Positions 15,112-25,763 of a DNA stretch of 48,825 nucleotides are shown here, piece by piece; position 1 is the stretch's first letter, and each line of letters begins with the position of its first letter. This DNA comes from Rhodothermales bacterium (lineage in GTDB: Bacteria > Bacteroidota > Rhodothermia > Rhodothermales > Bin80): assembly GCA_022822185.1 (NCBI GenBank), contig JAJECE010000098.1, positions 1 through 48,825 of the forward strand, in the 5' to 3' direction. The position numbers and the translations under genes were made by a program. The notes beneath the pieces were generated by a model that searched no databases, was not told the DNA's origin, and saw only the letters and a program-made list of their open reading frames with translations.

Positions 15112-17304
15112 TTATGGCTGTGCAAGATCAAAGCGATCTAGGTTCATGACCTTTGTCCATGCCGCCGCAAATGTTTGGACAAAGAGTTCGTCGGCATCCT
15201 CACAGGCAAATGCCTCCGCAATGGCACGCAGCTGTGAATTGGAGCCAAAAATCAGGTCAACGGCCGAGCCGGTCCATTTTAACGTTCCGGTCTGGCAGTC
15301 ACGTCCCTCAAAGATGCCACAACTGGAGGTGGAGCGGGTCCATGAGATATCCATATCCAGCAGATTCACGAAAAAGTCGCGGGTGAGCAGGCCCGGCCGA
15401 TCTGTGAATACGCCCAGATCCGACGCATCAAAATTCGCATGGAGCACCCGCAATCCCCCGACCAGTACGGTCATCTCAACCGGAGTCAGAGTCAGCATGG
15501 CGGCCCGGTCCACCAGCAGTTCTTCTGCGGACCGGGATCGTCCCGGCTTGATGTAGTTGCGGAATCCGTCTGCAACCGGCTCCAGCACGGCGAACGAGTC
15601 CTGATCCGTGGCATCCTGTGTGGCATCGGTGCGGCCTGCCGAGAAAGGGATCTCAAGGTCGTGTCCGGCCCGCTTTGCCGCTTCCTCGACGGCGGCGCAG
15701 CCTCCCAGCACAATCACATCTGCGAGGGAAACCTCTTTATGGTGCTCCGCCGAGAATTCCGACTGGACCTGCTGCAGAGTATCCAGGACTTTTCCAAGCC
15801 GGGCGGGATGGTTGACCTCCCAGTTGCGCTGTGGTGCCAGGCGAAGGCGCCCCCCATTCGCTCCGCCGCGCTTGTCGGTCCCCCGAAAGGTGGACGCTGC
15901 CGCCCAGGCGGTCCTGACCAGTTCCGAAGTCGTCAGTCCTGATTCAAGGATGCGTCCCTTCAGCAGATCAATCTCCCGGGCATCTATCAGTTCGTGACGG
16001 GCTTCCGGCACGGGATCCTGCCACCGCAGCGGCTCGTCTGGAACTTCCGGTCCAAGGTAGCGGCTGATGGGCCCCATGTCCCGGTGGGTCAACTTGAACC
16101 ATGCGCGTGCGAAGGCATCCGCGAATTCATCCGGGTTTTCATGGAATCGTTTCGAGATGGGAGCATAGACCGGATCCACACGAAGCGCCAGATCAGTGGT
16201 CAGCATCATGGGTGCATGGCTTCTGGACGGATCATGTGCATCGGGTACGGTCCCGTTTGCGGAGGCATCCACCGGTGTCCACTGCATGGCGCCGCCGGGG
16301 CCTTTGACGGGCTCCCATTCGTATTCGAACAGGTTATCAAAGAAGTTACTGTCCCATTTTGCGGGGGCGGTCGTCCATGCCCCTTCCAGTCCGCTGGTAA
16401 TCGTGTCCGCCCCTTTGCCTGCTCCGAACTGGTTTTTCCAGCCCAGTCCCTGCTCCTCCATAGAAGCGCCTTCCGGTTCAGGGCCCACATACTTGCCGGC
16501 CGGTGCCGCGCCGTGTGCCTTCCCGAATGTATGCCCGCCGGCAATGAGGGCGACGGTTTCCTCGTCGTTCATGGCCATACGTGCGAATGTCTCCCGAATA
16601 TCCACGGCGGCGGCCGCGGGATCAGGTTTGCCGTTGGGGCCTTCGGGGTTCACATAAATGAGTCCCATCTGAACGGCCCCCAGCGGATGCTCCAGATCAC
16701 GGACACCGGAGTAGCGTTCATCGCCGAGCCAGGTGGTTTCGGATCCCCAGTAGATATCTTCTTCGGGCTCCCATACATCTTCACGCCCACCGGCGAACCC
16801 GAAAGTTTTCAGTCCCATCGATTCCAGTGCACAGTTGCCGGTCAGGATCATGAGGTCGGCCCACGAGAGCCGCCGCCCATACTTTTGTTTGATCGGCCAG
16901 AGCAGCCGGCGCGCCTTGTCCAGGTTTGCATTATCCGGCCAGCTGTTGAGCGGGGCAAAGCGGAGCGTGCCGCTGGATGCCCCCCCGCGTCCATCTCCAA
17001 TGCGGTAGGTGCCCGCGCTGTGCCAGGCCATGCGGATAAATAAGGGGCCATAGTGGCCGTAGTCGGCCGGCCACCAGTCCTGCGATCTGGTCATTGCGGC
17101 ATAGATATCCTCCTTCAGTTCATTCAGATTCAGCTTGCCGAATTCCCGGGCATAATTGAAGTCTTTGCCAAACGGGTTCAGTTGAGGCGGATTCTGGGTA
17201 AGGATTTTCAGGTTTAACTGGTTTGGCCACCAGTCCAGATTGGAATAACTTTTTGGTGTCGTGCGGGGTTTGCCTGCCACCGGGCAGCAGCCTTCGTTGC
17301 TCAT
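15112..17304 (-). CDS. katG: Catalase-peroxidase
   Basis: This bifunctional haem enzyme removes hydrogen peroxide. The protein is 730 residues from the ATG at 17304 ([12 protein letters not shown]), the usual KatG start. An open frame upstream to 17826 is only the reverse of the neighbouring gene. The active site is complete: R91, W94 and H95 in [11 protein letters not shown] on the distal side, and proximal H258 in [11 protein letters not shown]94, Y217 (in [12 protein letters not shown]) and M243 can form the Met-Tyr-Trp crosslink required for catalase activity. The second, haem-free KatG domain is also present. The gene diverges from the metalloprotease gene, and the intervening region has inverted repeats that may bind a peroxide regulator. 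Confidence 0.96.
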   Translation of the reverse strand: MSNEGCCPVAGKPRTTPKSYSNLDWWPNQLNLKILTQNPPQLNPFGKDFNYAREFGKLNLNELKEDIYAAMTRSQDWWPADYGHYGPLFIRMAWHSAGTYRIGDGRGGASSGTLRFAPLNSWPDNANLDKARRLLWPIKQKYGRRLSWADLMILTGNCALESMGLKTFGFAGGREDVWEPEEDIYWGSETTWLGDERYSGVRDLEHPLGAVQMGLIYVNPEGPNGKPDPAAAAVDIRETFARMAMNDEETVALIAGGHTFGKAHGAAPAGKYVGPEPEGASMEEQGLGWKNQFGAGKGADTITSGLEGAWTTAPAKWDSNFFDNLFEYEWEPVKGPGGAMQWTPVDASANGTVPDAHDPSRSHAPMMLTTDLALRVDPVYAPISKRFHENPDEFADAFARAWFKLTHRDMGPISRYLGPEVPDEPLRWQDPVPEARHELIDAREIDLLKGRILESGLTTSELVRTAWAAASTFRGTDKRGGANGGRLRLAPQRNWEVNHPARLGKVLDTLQQVQSEFSAEHHKEVSLADVIVLGGCAAVEEAAKRAGHDLEIPFSAGRTDATQDATDQDSFAVLEPVADGFRNYIKPGRSRSAEELLVDRAAMLTLTPVEMTVLVGGLRVLHANFDASDLGVFTDRPGLLTRDFFVNLLDMDISWTRSTSSCGIFEGRDCQTGTLKWTGSAVDLIFGSNSQLRAIAEAFACEDADELFVQTFAAAWTKVMNLDRFDLAQP

Positions 17305-17350
17305 TGAAAATGTATTGGTTGATAAGATTTGGATGAACCAGAGACAAGGG

Positions 17351-17414
17351 AAACCCGCAAGTATACGACGGGTTTCTGAATCCCTGAGAACGGTAGTAAA
17401 GCACAGTCTGTGCT
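17351..17414. promoter_or_regulatory. Inverted repeats in the katG/metalloprotease divergent region
   Basis: The 331-base region between katG and the metalloprotease (17305-17635) contains two dyads. One is AAACCCG-N11-CGGGTTT at 17351-17375, whose centre holds TATACT on the katG strand, a plausible -10 box. The other is AGCACA-N3-TGTGCT at 17400-17414. They lie 47-110 bases upstream of the katG start and could be operator sites. The nature of any regulator is unknown. Confidence 0.35.
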
Positions 17415-17635
17415 GATACAATAAGATACGAAGTCTGCGGAACATAACCGGCTCAAGGCTGACTCCAATTGCACGATCTGCGCGGAAGAGGATCCATGGA
17501 TTTAGGCAGGCACGAGTTATATCCGCCGGGGAATGGATCACATCAATCCATGATTTCTTCCGTTTTCCCTTTCGCGCCGGGTATGGAAACCCTTCGATGT
17601 CGTATCTTCGGGTACTGGACAAAAATTTTCTGGCT

Positions 17636-20113
17636 ATGAAATTCCTACGCGGCTTCCTGATTCCTCTGATTACGCTCACCTTGATCGCAGGCTGTTCATC
17701 CATGCGCAAGTCTGCCCCTGCCGTGGCAGACAAGCCTGCGGAATCAGAAAGCAAAAAGGAGGATGATTCCAAAAAATACAGCGATATAATCACCGAGGAT
17801 GCGGTGACGGACGAAGGACTGTTCAAGGTGCATCAGATTGAAGAAAAGCTGTACTTCGAGATTCCCGACTCCCTTCTGGACACGGAAATGCTTCTGGTGA
17901 CACGTCAGGCGGCAACCATGAACAACATGGGGTACGGAGGCATGAAGACGAGTACCCAGGTACTCCGCTGGCAGAAACAGGCCAAGAAGATTATGCTGCG
18001 TATTGTATCCTATGAGAATGTTGCGGACGAGGATGAGCCGATCTACAATGCGGTTCGCAACTCAAACTTTGAGCCGATTCTGCGCTCATTTGATATTGAG
18101 ACGCTGAACGAGGATTCCACCGCAAATGTGATTGAGGTCACGGACCTGTTCACATCGGATGTCCCGTCGCTCGGATTGCCCTCATTCCGGCGGGAGCAGT
18201 ACCGGGTGCGCCGTCTGGATTCGGATCGGACCTATATTGTTTCGGCGAAGAGTTATCCGCTGAATGTTGAGGTCAGGCATGTGCTGAGTTATGATGCGGC
18301 GGAGCCGCCCTCCAATTCGGCGGCGGGAACGGTTTCGGTTGAGATGAACCAGTCCATGATCCTTTTGCCGCAGGATCCGATGCAGCCCAGACTCTGCGAT
18401 CAGCGCGTAGGTTTTTTCAGCGTGACCATGACCGATTATGGCCGGGATGCACAGAAGGCGGAGCAGCGGTGCTATATCACACGGTGGCGGCTTGAGCCCA
18501 AAGATCCCGAAGCGTATGCACGGGGCGAGTTGAGCGAGCCCGTCAAGCCGATTGTCTACTACATTGATCCGGCCACGCCAATGAAATGGCGGCCCTACCT
18601 GAAGCAGGGGGTGGAAGACTGGAATCAGGCCTTTGAGGTCGCGGGATTTAAGAATGCCATTATGGCGAAAGACCCGCCGACGGAGGAAGAAGATCCGGAG
18701 TTCAGCCCCGAGGATGTGCGCTACTCCGTAATCCGCTATTTCTCTTCGGACATACAGAATGCGTTCGGTCCGCATGTTCATGATCCGCGTACCGGCGAGA
18801 TTCTGGAGAGCGACATTGGCTGGTATCACAATGTGATGAACCTGCTTCGGAACTGGTTCTTTGTTCAGACCGCTGCGGTCAACCCTGATGCCCGTTCGGT
18901 GAAGTTCAGGGATGAGGTGATGGGACGGCTGATCCGGTTTGTATCGGCCCATGAGGTCGGGCACACGATTGGGCTGCCCCATAACTGGGGATCCAGTGCA
19001 GCTTACCCGGTGGATTCGCTGCGCTCACCTGTATTCACGGACACCCATGGAACGGCTCCTTCCATCATGGATTATGCCCGGTTCAACTATGTGGCGCAGC
19101 CGGGGGATGGGGTGACGAATCTGATGCCGGATGTGGGGATTTATGATAAGTGGTCTGTGCAGTGGGGATACACGGTGATCCCGGATGCCGCATCCGCGGA
19201 TGAGGAGCGCGAAACCCTGAATGAGTGGGTGGTTGAGCGTGCAGGGGATCCTCTATATTTCTACGGCCGCCAGGGGCCGCGTGTAGATCCGAGGTCGCAG
19301 AATGAGGATCTGGGCGATGATGCGGTCAAAGCGAGTGATTATGGAATTGCAAACCTGAAGGTGATCCTGGAGGACCTGATTGACTGGACGGCGGAGGATG
19401 CCAAGGATTATGGGGATCTGAATGAACTCTACAGTCAGATTGCTGTCCAGTGGAACCGCTACATTGGCCATGTGGCTGCGAATGTAGGGGGGCATCATGA
19501 GAATTTTAAAACCTATGATCAGGATGGGGTCGTCTATACGCCGGTGTCGGTTGAGGTCCAGCGTGATGCAATGGACTGGCTCACCAGGGAGGCATTTGCA
19601 ACTCCCAACTGGATCCTGAACAATGATATCCTTCGCCGGATTGAGGGCGTTGGCGCTATGGATCGTGTCCGCCGTTATCAGGTTGGTGCGGTGAATACGC
19701 TTCTGAATCCGATCCGTATTGGACGGCTGATGGAGACGGAAGCCCTGGCGAATGGGGCGGAGGTCTATACCTTTTCGGAACTTATGAGTGATTTGCGGGA
19801 CGGAATCTGGACGGAGCTGCCGAGGGCTTCGGCGATCGGCCCGTTCCGGCGTAACCTGCAGCGGGGACATCTGGAGCGTCTTGAGTATCTGATGATCGAG
19901 GAGGCCGCGCCGGTGCCGTCGTTCTTTGCCAGTTTCGGGATGGCTCCCGTTGATGTAAGTCAGTCGGATATCCGCGCGTATGTGCGCGGGGAACTCAAGT
20001 CCCTGAAGACCGCGGTTGACCGGGCCGCCAGACGGACCGGTGACCGGATGACCCGGCTTCATCTGGAAGATGTCAGTGTCCGTATTGAAGACATTCTTGA
20101 CGGCGAAGACTAG
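17636..20113 (+). CDS. Zinc-dependent metalloprotease lipoprotein (DUF5117/DUF4953 type)
   Basis: This 825-residue predicted envelope lipoprotein has a signal peptide beginning MKFLRGF and a lipobox ending IAGC. A DUF5118/DUF5117-like N-terminal region follows. The metzincin zinc site [12 protein letters not shown] has H439, E440, H443 and H449 in the HExxHxxGxxH pattern, followed downstream by [16 protein letters not shown] (the Met-turn region). The start at 17636 is chosen because the signal peptide begins there; an upstream ATG at 17597 would add 13 residues. The family is common in Bacteroidota and Rhodothermota as large secreted proteases of unknown substrate. It stands alone, divergent from katG. 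Confidence 0.9.
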   Translation: MKFLRGFLIPLITLTLIAGCSSMRKSAPAVADKPAESESKKEDDSKKYSDIITEDAVTDEGLFKVHQIEEKLYFEIPDSLLDTEMLLVTRQAATMNNMGYGGMKTSTQVLRWQKQAKKIMLRIVSYENVADEDEPIYNAVRNSNFEPILRSFDIETLNEDSTANVIEVTDLFTSDVPSLGLPSFRREQYRVRRLDSDRTYIVSAKSYPLNVEVRHVLSYDAAEPPSNSAAGTVSVEMNQSMILLPQDPMQPRLCDQRVGFFSVTMTDYGRDAQKAEQRCYITRWRLEPKDPEAYARGELSEPVKPIVYYIDPATPMKWRPYLKQGVEDWNQAFEVAGFKNAIMAKDPPTEEEDPEFSPEDVRYSVIRYFSSDIQNAFGPHVHDPRTGEILESDIGWYHNVMNLLRNWFFVQTAAVNPDARSVKFRDEVMGRLIRFVSAHEVGHTIGLPHNWGSSAAYPVDSLRSPVFTDTHGTAPSIMDYARFNYVAQPGDGVTNLMPDVGIYDKWSVQWGYTVIPDAASADEERETLNEWVVERAGDPLYFYGRQGPRVDPRSQNEDLGDDAVKASDYGIANLKVILEDLIDWTAEDAKDYGDLNELYSQIAVQWNRYIGHVAANVGGHHENFKTYDQDGVVYTPVSVEVQRDAMDWLTREAFATPNWILNNDILRRIEGVGAMDRVRRYQVGAVNTLLNPIRIGRLMETEALANGAEVYTFSELMSDLRDGIWTELPRASAIGPFRRNLQRGHLERLEYLMIEEAAPVPSFFASFGMAPVDVSQSDIRAYVRGELKSLKTAVDRAARRTGDRMTRLHLEDVSVRIEDILDGED

Positions 20114-20861
20114 GTTTTTCAGTTTGTAGCGGGATTACGCATGCTGCGGTGTGCGTATTCCTGATGATGTGGGGAAAATCACTTCACTGCGTGTGGACGG
20201 TCCGGGTTGTGCTTGTCCGGTATCGGATCTGGCGGGGTCCCATTGGTACGGATGTGCCTCGTAGATGAGGATCGGATGCCCAAAATTCTTCGGGGGTTGG
20301 ATTTCTTCGGTGTTCTGGATTCGAGGGCACAGCAGTTGCCCGGAGAGGCTGTGCCTGTGGACGGTTTGAGTCTATTCGTTCCATCAGGAATCCTGATTTG
20401 AGTGAAGTTTACGGGTCATTAACGGTCTTCCTATCCGGTCAGCACACCGCAAATTGCCCTCATCACGGTGTCTAGACACACGGTAAGCTATTGCTATTGA
20501 GATTCGGATTTACGGGCTCCTGTGTGGATGATCTGGATTGCTGTGAGATAGTTTGAGTTTTCCCGCTGCTCTGTTTCCTGCATTTACACGAACGATACTC
20601 CATAGGTACGCAGTTGCAATCCGCCTTTATTGCCTTCGGCCGTGCCAGCGTATCGGGCGGTCCAGTTAATTGGCGCGGAACATCAAGGATAGCTGGCTCC
20701 GTGTTGGTGAAAATAGAATTCAGAGAAGGAAGCACAGCCAAGTCAACCGGGGAGAGTCCGTCTGAATGGTATTCCTCAGGAAAAGAGGAAGCGCCTTATA
20801 TTACAGATCAACATGCCATCTGTTTCGACGAAAAGGATACTCTCCGTGCGTGGAAGCAGAG
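20114..20861. other. Intergenic stretch without recognised gene
   Basis: These 748 bases separate the metalloprotease from the nuclease gene. Short frames on both strands have no recognisable product. A perfect 12-base palindrome, GTGTCTAGACAC, lies at 20468-20479. The stretch marks the change from core genes to the accessory island. Confidence 0.5.
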
Positions 20862-22217
20862 ATGATCAGCAATTCTGAAATAGAAGATATGACCGGTACA
20901 ATGGACTCAAAAGATCCGAACCTCGAAAAGATAAAGTTTACGATTGGCACCTGGAATATGGACCATTGGAAGCGGACGAGAGAACAGCGGGAAAAGGGAT
21001 GGGAATATATGCGGACGGAATCCAAAGCGGATGTGATGCTTCTTCAGGAGAGTGTTGCTGCACCGGGTTTGAACCGAAGCCAGTTTGTGTATCGTGAGAT
21101 TTCGGGGCATTGCCCGTGGGGGTCCAGTGTGGTTGCGTTTAACGAGGACATGAATGTTCAGGAGATTGATGCGGTGCGCACGCGTTACGGGGCTAAGCGG
21201 TTTAGCATGTTGGGGACATTTCCAGGCGCGGTGATCGTTACACAGGTTGAAGTTCCAGGAATTGGCCCGATCACCTGTGTAAGTGTTTATGGTCTTATAA
21301 ATGTCTATGCGCAAACAACGATACTCCGGGTCATTGCCGATTTGATTCCTCTGTTTGATTCCCGGTTTGGCAGCCGGGTAGTGTTAGGAGGTGATCTCAA
21401 TATCAGCAGTGCCTGTAACAGGGACAGATTACACGAGCCGGAACAAATTCGTTACAGGGCCATTCTCAATGCGGTAGAGTCTCTGGGGTTAATAAATCTT
21501 GCCAAAACTGCTGAAGACCGGCCAAAGTCAGTACTGAATTGCCCCTGTACCGAAGATAAGTGTTATGAAATTCCAACTTACCGCGGCGGACAACTTGACT
21601 GGATTTTTGCCACACCTGAGCTTGCCCGCAGGTGTACGCGCCTGCGCGTTGACCACGATGCGGTCTATAAATTAGAGTTAAGTGACCATGCGCCACTGAT
21701 TGCAGAGTTTGAAATCCCCCCAACCGTGCCGGATCGGATTTGGGATCCGGATGCATTCGTTGAAGAGATGAAGTTCATTGCGGGCCCGGAAGCTGCCCGG
21801 ATTGCCGAAGATCTGATCGACTGGGCAGTTCGTAAGCATGGCAAACTCCAATCCCCCGTGCACCGGGTGTCTTATGATCGCTTACCGACAGGGATGGCGA
21901 GTGGCAAATTGAAGATCTGGTTCCAGTTGGATATCGTTCCCCGGGAAATCATTCAATGGACCTTCAGTATTCTCGCTGACGGCGAGATCGAAATCAATTT
22001 TCAATGGATGATTGCGCCATACGACGCTTTGGAGGTCAAGGAAAAACTGTGGAATGCGCTCAATCAGATTGAGGGGGTATCTCTTCAAAAGAATCTCACA
22101 GGCCGCCCGAGATTTCGAATCGGAGCGCTTGCGGAACCGGATCGGCTGGAACAGTTCACGAAGGTGTTTTCGGACATGATTGATACCACCTTGCGTCGCA
22201 GAAATGTGGTCAAATAG
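20862..22217 (+). CDS. Endonuclease/exonuclease/phosphatase-family protein with extra C-terminal domain
   Basis: This 451-residue protein starts at 20862; ATGs at 20889 and 20901 are alternatives. Residues 25-285 form an EEP (DNase I-like) fold with the expected catalytic residues: N32 in GTWNMDHW, E63 in LLQES, D178 and N180 in GGDLN, D246 in QLDWIFA, and the terminal SDH with H276. The family cleaves phosphodiesters in DNA, RNA or lipids. Residues about 290-451 are an additional mixed alpha/beta region ending with the TGRPRFRIGALAEPDRLEQF stretch, which I cannot assign to a named family. This may be a recognition domain. The gene opens the accessory island, so a defence role is possible but unproven. 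Confidence 0.75.
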   Translation: MISNSEIEDMTGTMDSKDPNLEKIKFTIGTWNMDHWKRTREQREKGWEYMRTESKADVMLLQESVAAPGLNRSQFVYREISGHCPWGSSVVAFNEDMNVQEIDAVRTRYGAKRFSMLGTFPGAVIVTQVEVPGIGPITCVSVYGLINVYAQTTILRVIADLIPLFDSRFGSRVVLGGDLNISSACNRDRLHEPEQIRYRAILNAVESLGLINLAKTAEDRPKSVLNCPCTEDKCYEIPTYRGGQLDWIFATPELARRCTRLRVDHDAVYKLELSDHAPLIAEFEIPPTVPDRIWDPDAFVEEMKFIAGPEAARIAEDLIDWAVRKHGKLQSPVHRVSYDRLPTGMASGKLKIWFQLDIVPREIIQWTFSILADGEIEINFQWMIAPYDALEVKEKLWNALNQIEGVSLQKNLTGRPRFRIGALAEPDRLEQFTKVFSDMIDTTLRRRNVVK

Positions 22218-22574
22218 TTGCATTGGTACGATTGCTCTGATACAGGTAACAGGAATAGAACGAACCTGCAGGGAGGAAGTGTCCCTTGCTTTCGCCTACA
22301 GATCCACGGATTTTGGATCAAGGACTGACGATTGTGGTTCTGTGGGTCTGAGGATCGTGAGATTTTTTCTATCAAGCGTATTGTTATGTGATAGACGCTA
22401 TTCTCAGCTTCGGTGACCAAACCCAGCATGGTGCATCTCCCCGTGCATCTATAGAGTACTTGGGGTTGGTGTAATATTTCCTGAGTTTTTCCAAATTGAC
22501 ACCGATTCTGGAAAACAAAAAGGAGTCATTGGGGTAGATCTTGCTAACGACCCAGTGCTTAATCCTTTGCGACC
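22218..22574 (+). other. Gap with a possible gene remnant ending at 22578
   Basis: There is no complete gene. A frame open from about 22414 encodes a protein-like tail (FPEFFQIDTDSGKQKG, then GVDLANDP) and ends with a TGA overlapping the ATG of the next gene (ATGA). It has no in-frame ATG. It may be the truncated end of a gene once coupled to the HTH-peptidase gene. Confidence 0.3.
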
Positions 22575-23846
22575 ATGATGATCCTTACCGATAAACAGTA
22601 CGGAGGCACGGCGGATATGCTTGCCAAATTCAGGACGACATTGTCTGGTGTGAAAGAGAGTAACAGCGGAGAGCAATGGCACCGAGATCTAATAATTGAT
22701 GCGCTGCAAGCCCAAATCTCCGAACTTGAAAAAGACATGAAAAGCTATCAACTACTAAAATCAGGGGAGCTTACTGTGAGGAAGCCAAAATCAATCAAAA
22801 CTCTTTCCATGGCCATCATTCAGGCCAGAATAGCAAGTGGAATGAGTCAGGCAGAATTGGCTAAAACGCTGGGCATAGAAGAAATGAAATTACGACGTTA
22901 TGAAGCGTATGATTATATCGGGACCAATTTAGCTACCCTTATCAAGGTTGCCCACATTCTGAATGTTAACACTACTGAGTTATTTGAGAGGGAATCCTCC
23001 TCTCAGGGCATTTTCCATCCTGCGTGGAAAAACATAGATGCAGTTCCCTGGGACAAATTTCCGGCTAGAGAAATGATCAGGCGTAAGTGGTTTGATGATC
23101 CCGGTGATGAAAATTTGACAAAGGTAACCAAAGCATATTTCCTGAAAGTAGCGGAGACTCATTTTGAATTAGTGCTTTCCCGAAAGAGCAGGTATGGTGT
23201 GACATCTTCGGACGAATATGCTTTAATAGCATGGCAGGTACGGATACTTGAACGGGCATGTGCATGGATAGAAAAATGGAAACTGCCGGAATTTGTCCTG
23301 GATCGCAGTTGGCTTCCCGAACTCATTGCACTTACCGGGCGACCAGATGGCCTACTTGAAGCACGCAGATTGCTGTCCAGTAAAGGTATTGCCCTTATAG
23401 CAGAAAAGCATCTGCCAGGGACCTATCTCGACGGCGCAGTAATGTTTTCTCCAACGGATCATCCCGTAATTGGGTTAACGCTGCGCTCTGATCGAGTCGA
23501 TGAATTTTGGTTTGTGCTCTTTCACGAATTAGGCCATTTATTTCTGCATCTTTTTGGAGGCATGCGCTATGACTTCTTTGACGAATCTCTTGATGACATC
23601 ACTATACGTGGAGACAAGATTGAACAAGAAGCAGACGAATTTGCATTCAATGCATTAATTCCTGAAGATCAGTGGGAGCAGTGCCTTTCTCGCTTCTCAT
23701 TGTCTGAACAGGCAGTTCAACTTGACGCAGAAAGACTCAAGGTTGACGAAAGTATATTAGCCGGTCGAATTCGTAAAGAGCAAGGCAATTCCACGATTCT
23801 TGATGGGCTTATTCGATCTGGTGTTCGAGAGCAGCTTCTGGTATAA
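22575..23846 (+). CDS. HTH regulator with ImmA/IrrE metallopeptidase domain
   Basis: This 423-residue protein has an N-terminal helical segment (residues 1-65) resembling the HigA-type antitoxin start. A Cro/C1-like helix-turn-helix lies at about 78-115 (ASGMSQAELAKTLGIEE). The C-terminal ImmA/IrrE zinc peptidase domain has H317, E318 and H321 in FHELGHLFLH and a later glutamate in QEADEFAFNALIP. Such fusions act as antitoxins or phage/ICE regulators that are inactivated by, or cleave, a partner. The ATG overlaps a possible upstream remnant. The broken beta-family gene starts about 15 bases downstream on the same strand, so the two probably formed an operon. The target is unknown. Confidence 0.85.
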   Translation: MMILTDKQYGGTADMLAKFRTTLSGVKESNSGEQWHRDLIIDALQAQISELEKDMKSYQLLKSGELTVRKPKSIKTLSMAIIQARIASGMSQAELAKTLGIEEMKLRRYEAYDYIGTNLATLIKVAHILNVNTTELFERESSSQGIFHPAWKNIDAVPWDKFPAREMIRRKWFDDPGDENLTKVTKAYFLKVAETHFELVLSRKSRYGVTSSDEYALIAWQVRILERACAWIEKWKLPEFVLDRSWLPELIALTGRPDGLLEARRLLSSKGIALIAEKHLPGTYLDGAVMFSPTDHPVIGLTLRSDRVDEFWFVLFHELGHLFLHLFGGMRYDFFDESLDDITIRGDKIEQEADEFAFNALIPEDQWEQCLSRFSLSEQAVQLDAERLKVDESILAGRIRKEQGNSTILDGLIRSGVREQLLV

Positions 23847-23860
23847 AAAATGATTTTAGT

Positions 23861-24645
23861 GAAGACAGATACGTACCGGTATTGAGTTGGAGGCAGGGGG
23901 AATATATGGCACTTTACTGCCTCACATCATAAGTCCAGAAAAAGACTGTAACTCTAATCTTTATTCCACCGATTGAGTTTGATTTTGAGACGAGGAGGAG
24001 CATGTTCGTCCGTTTATTGATCGTTATAAGAAACGATGGAGTAAGCACCCAGACTGGATAGGGCTGCATAGCATAATTGCAGAGGGTAGAATGAATGACG
24101 GGACTCATGTTCTTGACTACATTCTTGATGGGCTAAGATCCAATCATGCATGTGCTATGCCAGTATTAACATCGGAAAGTGACACAGACACTATTGCGGC
24201 CGCAGCCAGAGCAATTGTCCGAGACAGATATGGTGTTGCACTGCGTATACGGCTTGAGAACTTAATGGCCGAAGATTTTGAAATAGAAGCAGTGAAGTTG
24301 GCAGAGAAGCTCTCAAGACCACTCGATGAGATTGATCTAATCATTGATATCAGAGCACCGAATTTCGAGCCCTATCAGGACTTCGCTAATGCGTTAATTG
24401 CGCGAATGAAAAGTTTCCGAACTCTTTCGGAGTATCGGAATCTGATATTAGTCTCCTCGGCTATTCCTGACAGTTTTGGAAATATTGAAAAGGGGAATAG
24501 TGAAATTCCACGTCATGATTGGCTGTTCTACAAGGTTGTGATTGACTCTTTATCTCATGAGATGCGTCGCCTGGTCTATGGAGACTACTTATCTACACCC
24601 GCCTTGCATCCCTATTGTCTAATAATTCGTCAATTCCTTTTTTGA
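23861..24645 (+). pseudogene. Beta-family protein (T4 beta-like), degraded
   Basis: Fragments of one protein lie in two frames. The first, from about 23861, reads RYVPVLSWRQGEYMAL and then hits TAA at 23930. The same frame continues with IPPIEFDFE, then shifts near 23988 into the frame of HVRPFIDRYKKRW. That frame runs on through 24645 and includes the later conserved block (IPRHDWLFYKVV, YGDY). The order and motifs match the beta-family proteins (PF14350), normally about 350 residues. The N-terminus is interrupted, there is a frameshift and the C-terminus is replaced after about 24600, where the neighbouring minus-strand cassette begins. No start codon is left in place. A 184-residue internal fragment from 24091 could still be translated. 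Confidence 0.7.
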
Positions 24646-25066
24646 CTTCTGCAATAGTCATCCGGTCAACCCATACAAATTCACCATCCAACTCAAATGA
24701 AGCAGTGTACCGTGGAAGATACTCAGCCTTATCCCTTTCTGTAAACTTGCCAATTCTAATCCCACGGTAAGTTTCTTCAGGTGGATAACCGCCCAACCCA
24801 TACCCAGTAATAAATGGTGGGCCATATGTGCCCATTAAGAATTCATCAACCTGAATTTTCAGGTCAATAAGTGATCTATCATCTACTGCTGTCACCCTGA
24901 AGTCTTTGTATGGGGCTTTGCTTTCAATCATAGACTCCATGGCAGGTCCACGTGCAGTAACTGCAATAAACTTTGGTTTTCCATTCTTCTTCTTATGGAC
25001 ATAAATATCCTCTGAAGAATATGCCTGAAGTTTCTTGTAATCCTTAGGGTTTAGTTTTGATGCCAT
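24593..25066 (-). CDS. Hypothetical protein (157 residues), last gene of a minus-strand cassette
   Basis: No family is recognised. The protein is soluble and rich in K, Y and charged residues, with a GYGLGGYPPEE loop in the middle and a C-terminal helix ending DNRDARRV. The start overlaps the stop of the preceding gene by one base (TAATG), indicating coupling in an operon of four related-context genes (26123 to 24593). The 3' end overlaps the truncated end of the beta-family pseudogene, suggesting that insertion of this cassette truncated that gene. Base composition is lower in G+C than in the core genes. Confidence 0.6.
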   Translation of the reverse strand: MASKLNPKDYKKLQAYSSEDIYVHKKKNGKPKFIAVTARGPAMESMIESKAPYKDFRVTAVDDRSLIDLKIQVDEFLMGTYGPPFITGYGLGGYPPEETYRGIRIGKFTERDKAEYLPRYTASFELDGEFVWVDRMTIAEVKKGIDELLDNRDARRV

Positions 25067-25386
25067 TAGCTTACCATTCTTAATAATCCATAGGGAATCT
25101 TTTTGATCACCTTTATGTTTTTGCCTTGCCCGATGACCTCATTGGCCATTGACCTTTCTTTGTCAAAAGGATAAAAGTTGAAGTTTTCCTTTTCCTTTCT
25201 CACCTTCATTACCAACTGCATAAAGTCCAGTTCAAGTTTAACAACTGCCAATTTCCAAGAAACATCATCTACATCCCTGGGCTTATTAAGTCTTTTCATC
25301 TGCCAGAAATCATACCTAGAGTAAGTAGCCTTGATAAGACTACCATATTCAGGATGAGTTAAGTGTATGATGCATTTAGGTTCCAT
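25066..25386 (-). CDS. Hypothetical protein, paralogue of the adjacent pseudogene
   Basis: This is a protein of about 106 residues starting at MEPKCIIHL; a start six codons upstream at 25404 is also possible. No named family is recognised. It aligns over its length with the translated pseudogene immediately upstream: LIKATYSRYDFWQMKRL against VRASYSKKRNWSLRVL, KLELDF against KIEFDL, and YPFDKERSMA against YPLDRDRALA. The pair therefore arose by tandem duplication. It is coupled to the downstream gene by TAATG. The charged alternating pattern suggests a small beta-rich protein. Confidence 0.6.
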   Translation of the reverse strand: MEPKCIIHLTHPEYGSLIKATYSRYDFWQMKRLNKPRDVDDVSWKLAVVKLELDFMQLVMKVRKEKENFNFYPFDKERSMANEVIGQGKNIKVIKKIPYGLLRMVS

Positions 25387-25404
25387 GCCTATAACATACA
25401 ACAA

Positions 25405-25743
25405 TCAAACGACAATATCAAGGGGTTCTTGAGTTGTATACAATAATTCCTTAGGCATATCCTTTACAATAATAGCATCCTTCATCCCCCGCAAAGTCAT
25501 TGTTGCCAATGCCCTGTCCCTGTCCAAAGGATAATAAGTAGCACGGGGTGAGGAGAACGCAATCACATCTTTTGATTGCTGCAGATCAAACTCTATCTTT
25601 GCTTACATTACCAAGTACTTCCATATAAAGTCAGGAAACCGTGTAGGCCTCCGCAAAACCCTAAGGCTCCAGTTTCTTTTCTTGCTATATGAAGCACGGA
25701 CAACCTTTACCAGGTCAGACTGAAACTCAACCTGAATATCCAT
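25405..25743 (-). pseudogene. Paralogue of the 25066-25386 gene with an in-frame TAA
   Basis: From the ATG at 25743 (or 25761) the frame reads MDIQVEFQSDLVKVVRASYS, meets TAA at codon 47 (25603-25605) and then continues in the same frame with AKIEFDLQQSKD to a TGA at 25405. Similarity to the neighbouring gene extends across the stop, so the nonsense codon is secondary. It is either a pseudogene or a gene read through or translated in two parts. Confidence 0.7.
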
Positions 25744-25763
25744 TATGCACTCTGCTGCCATCC

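Noticed and set aside
17305-17826. Upstream extension of katG to 904 residues
   Set aside because: The extra part overlaps the start of the divergent metalloprotease and lacks similarity; KatG begins normally at 17304.
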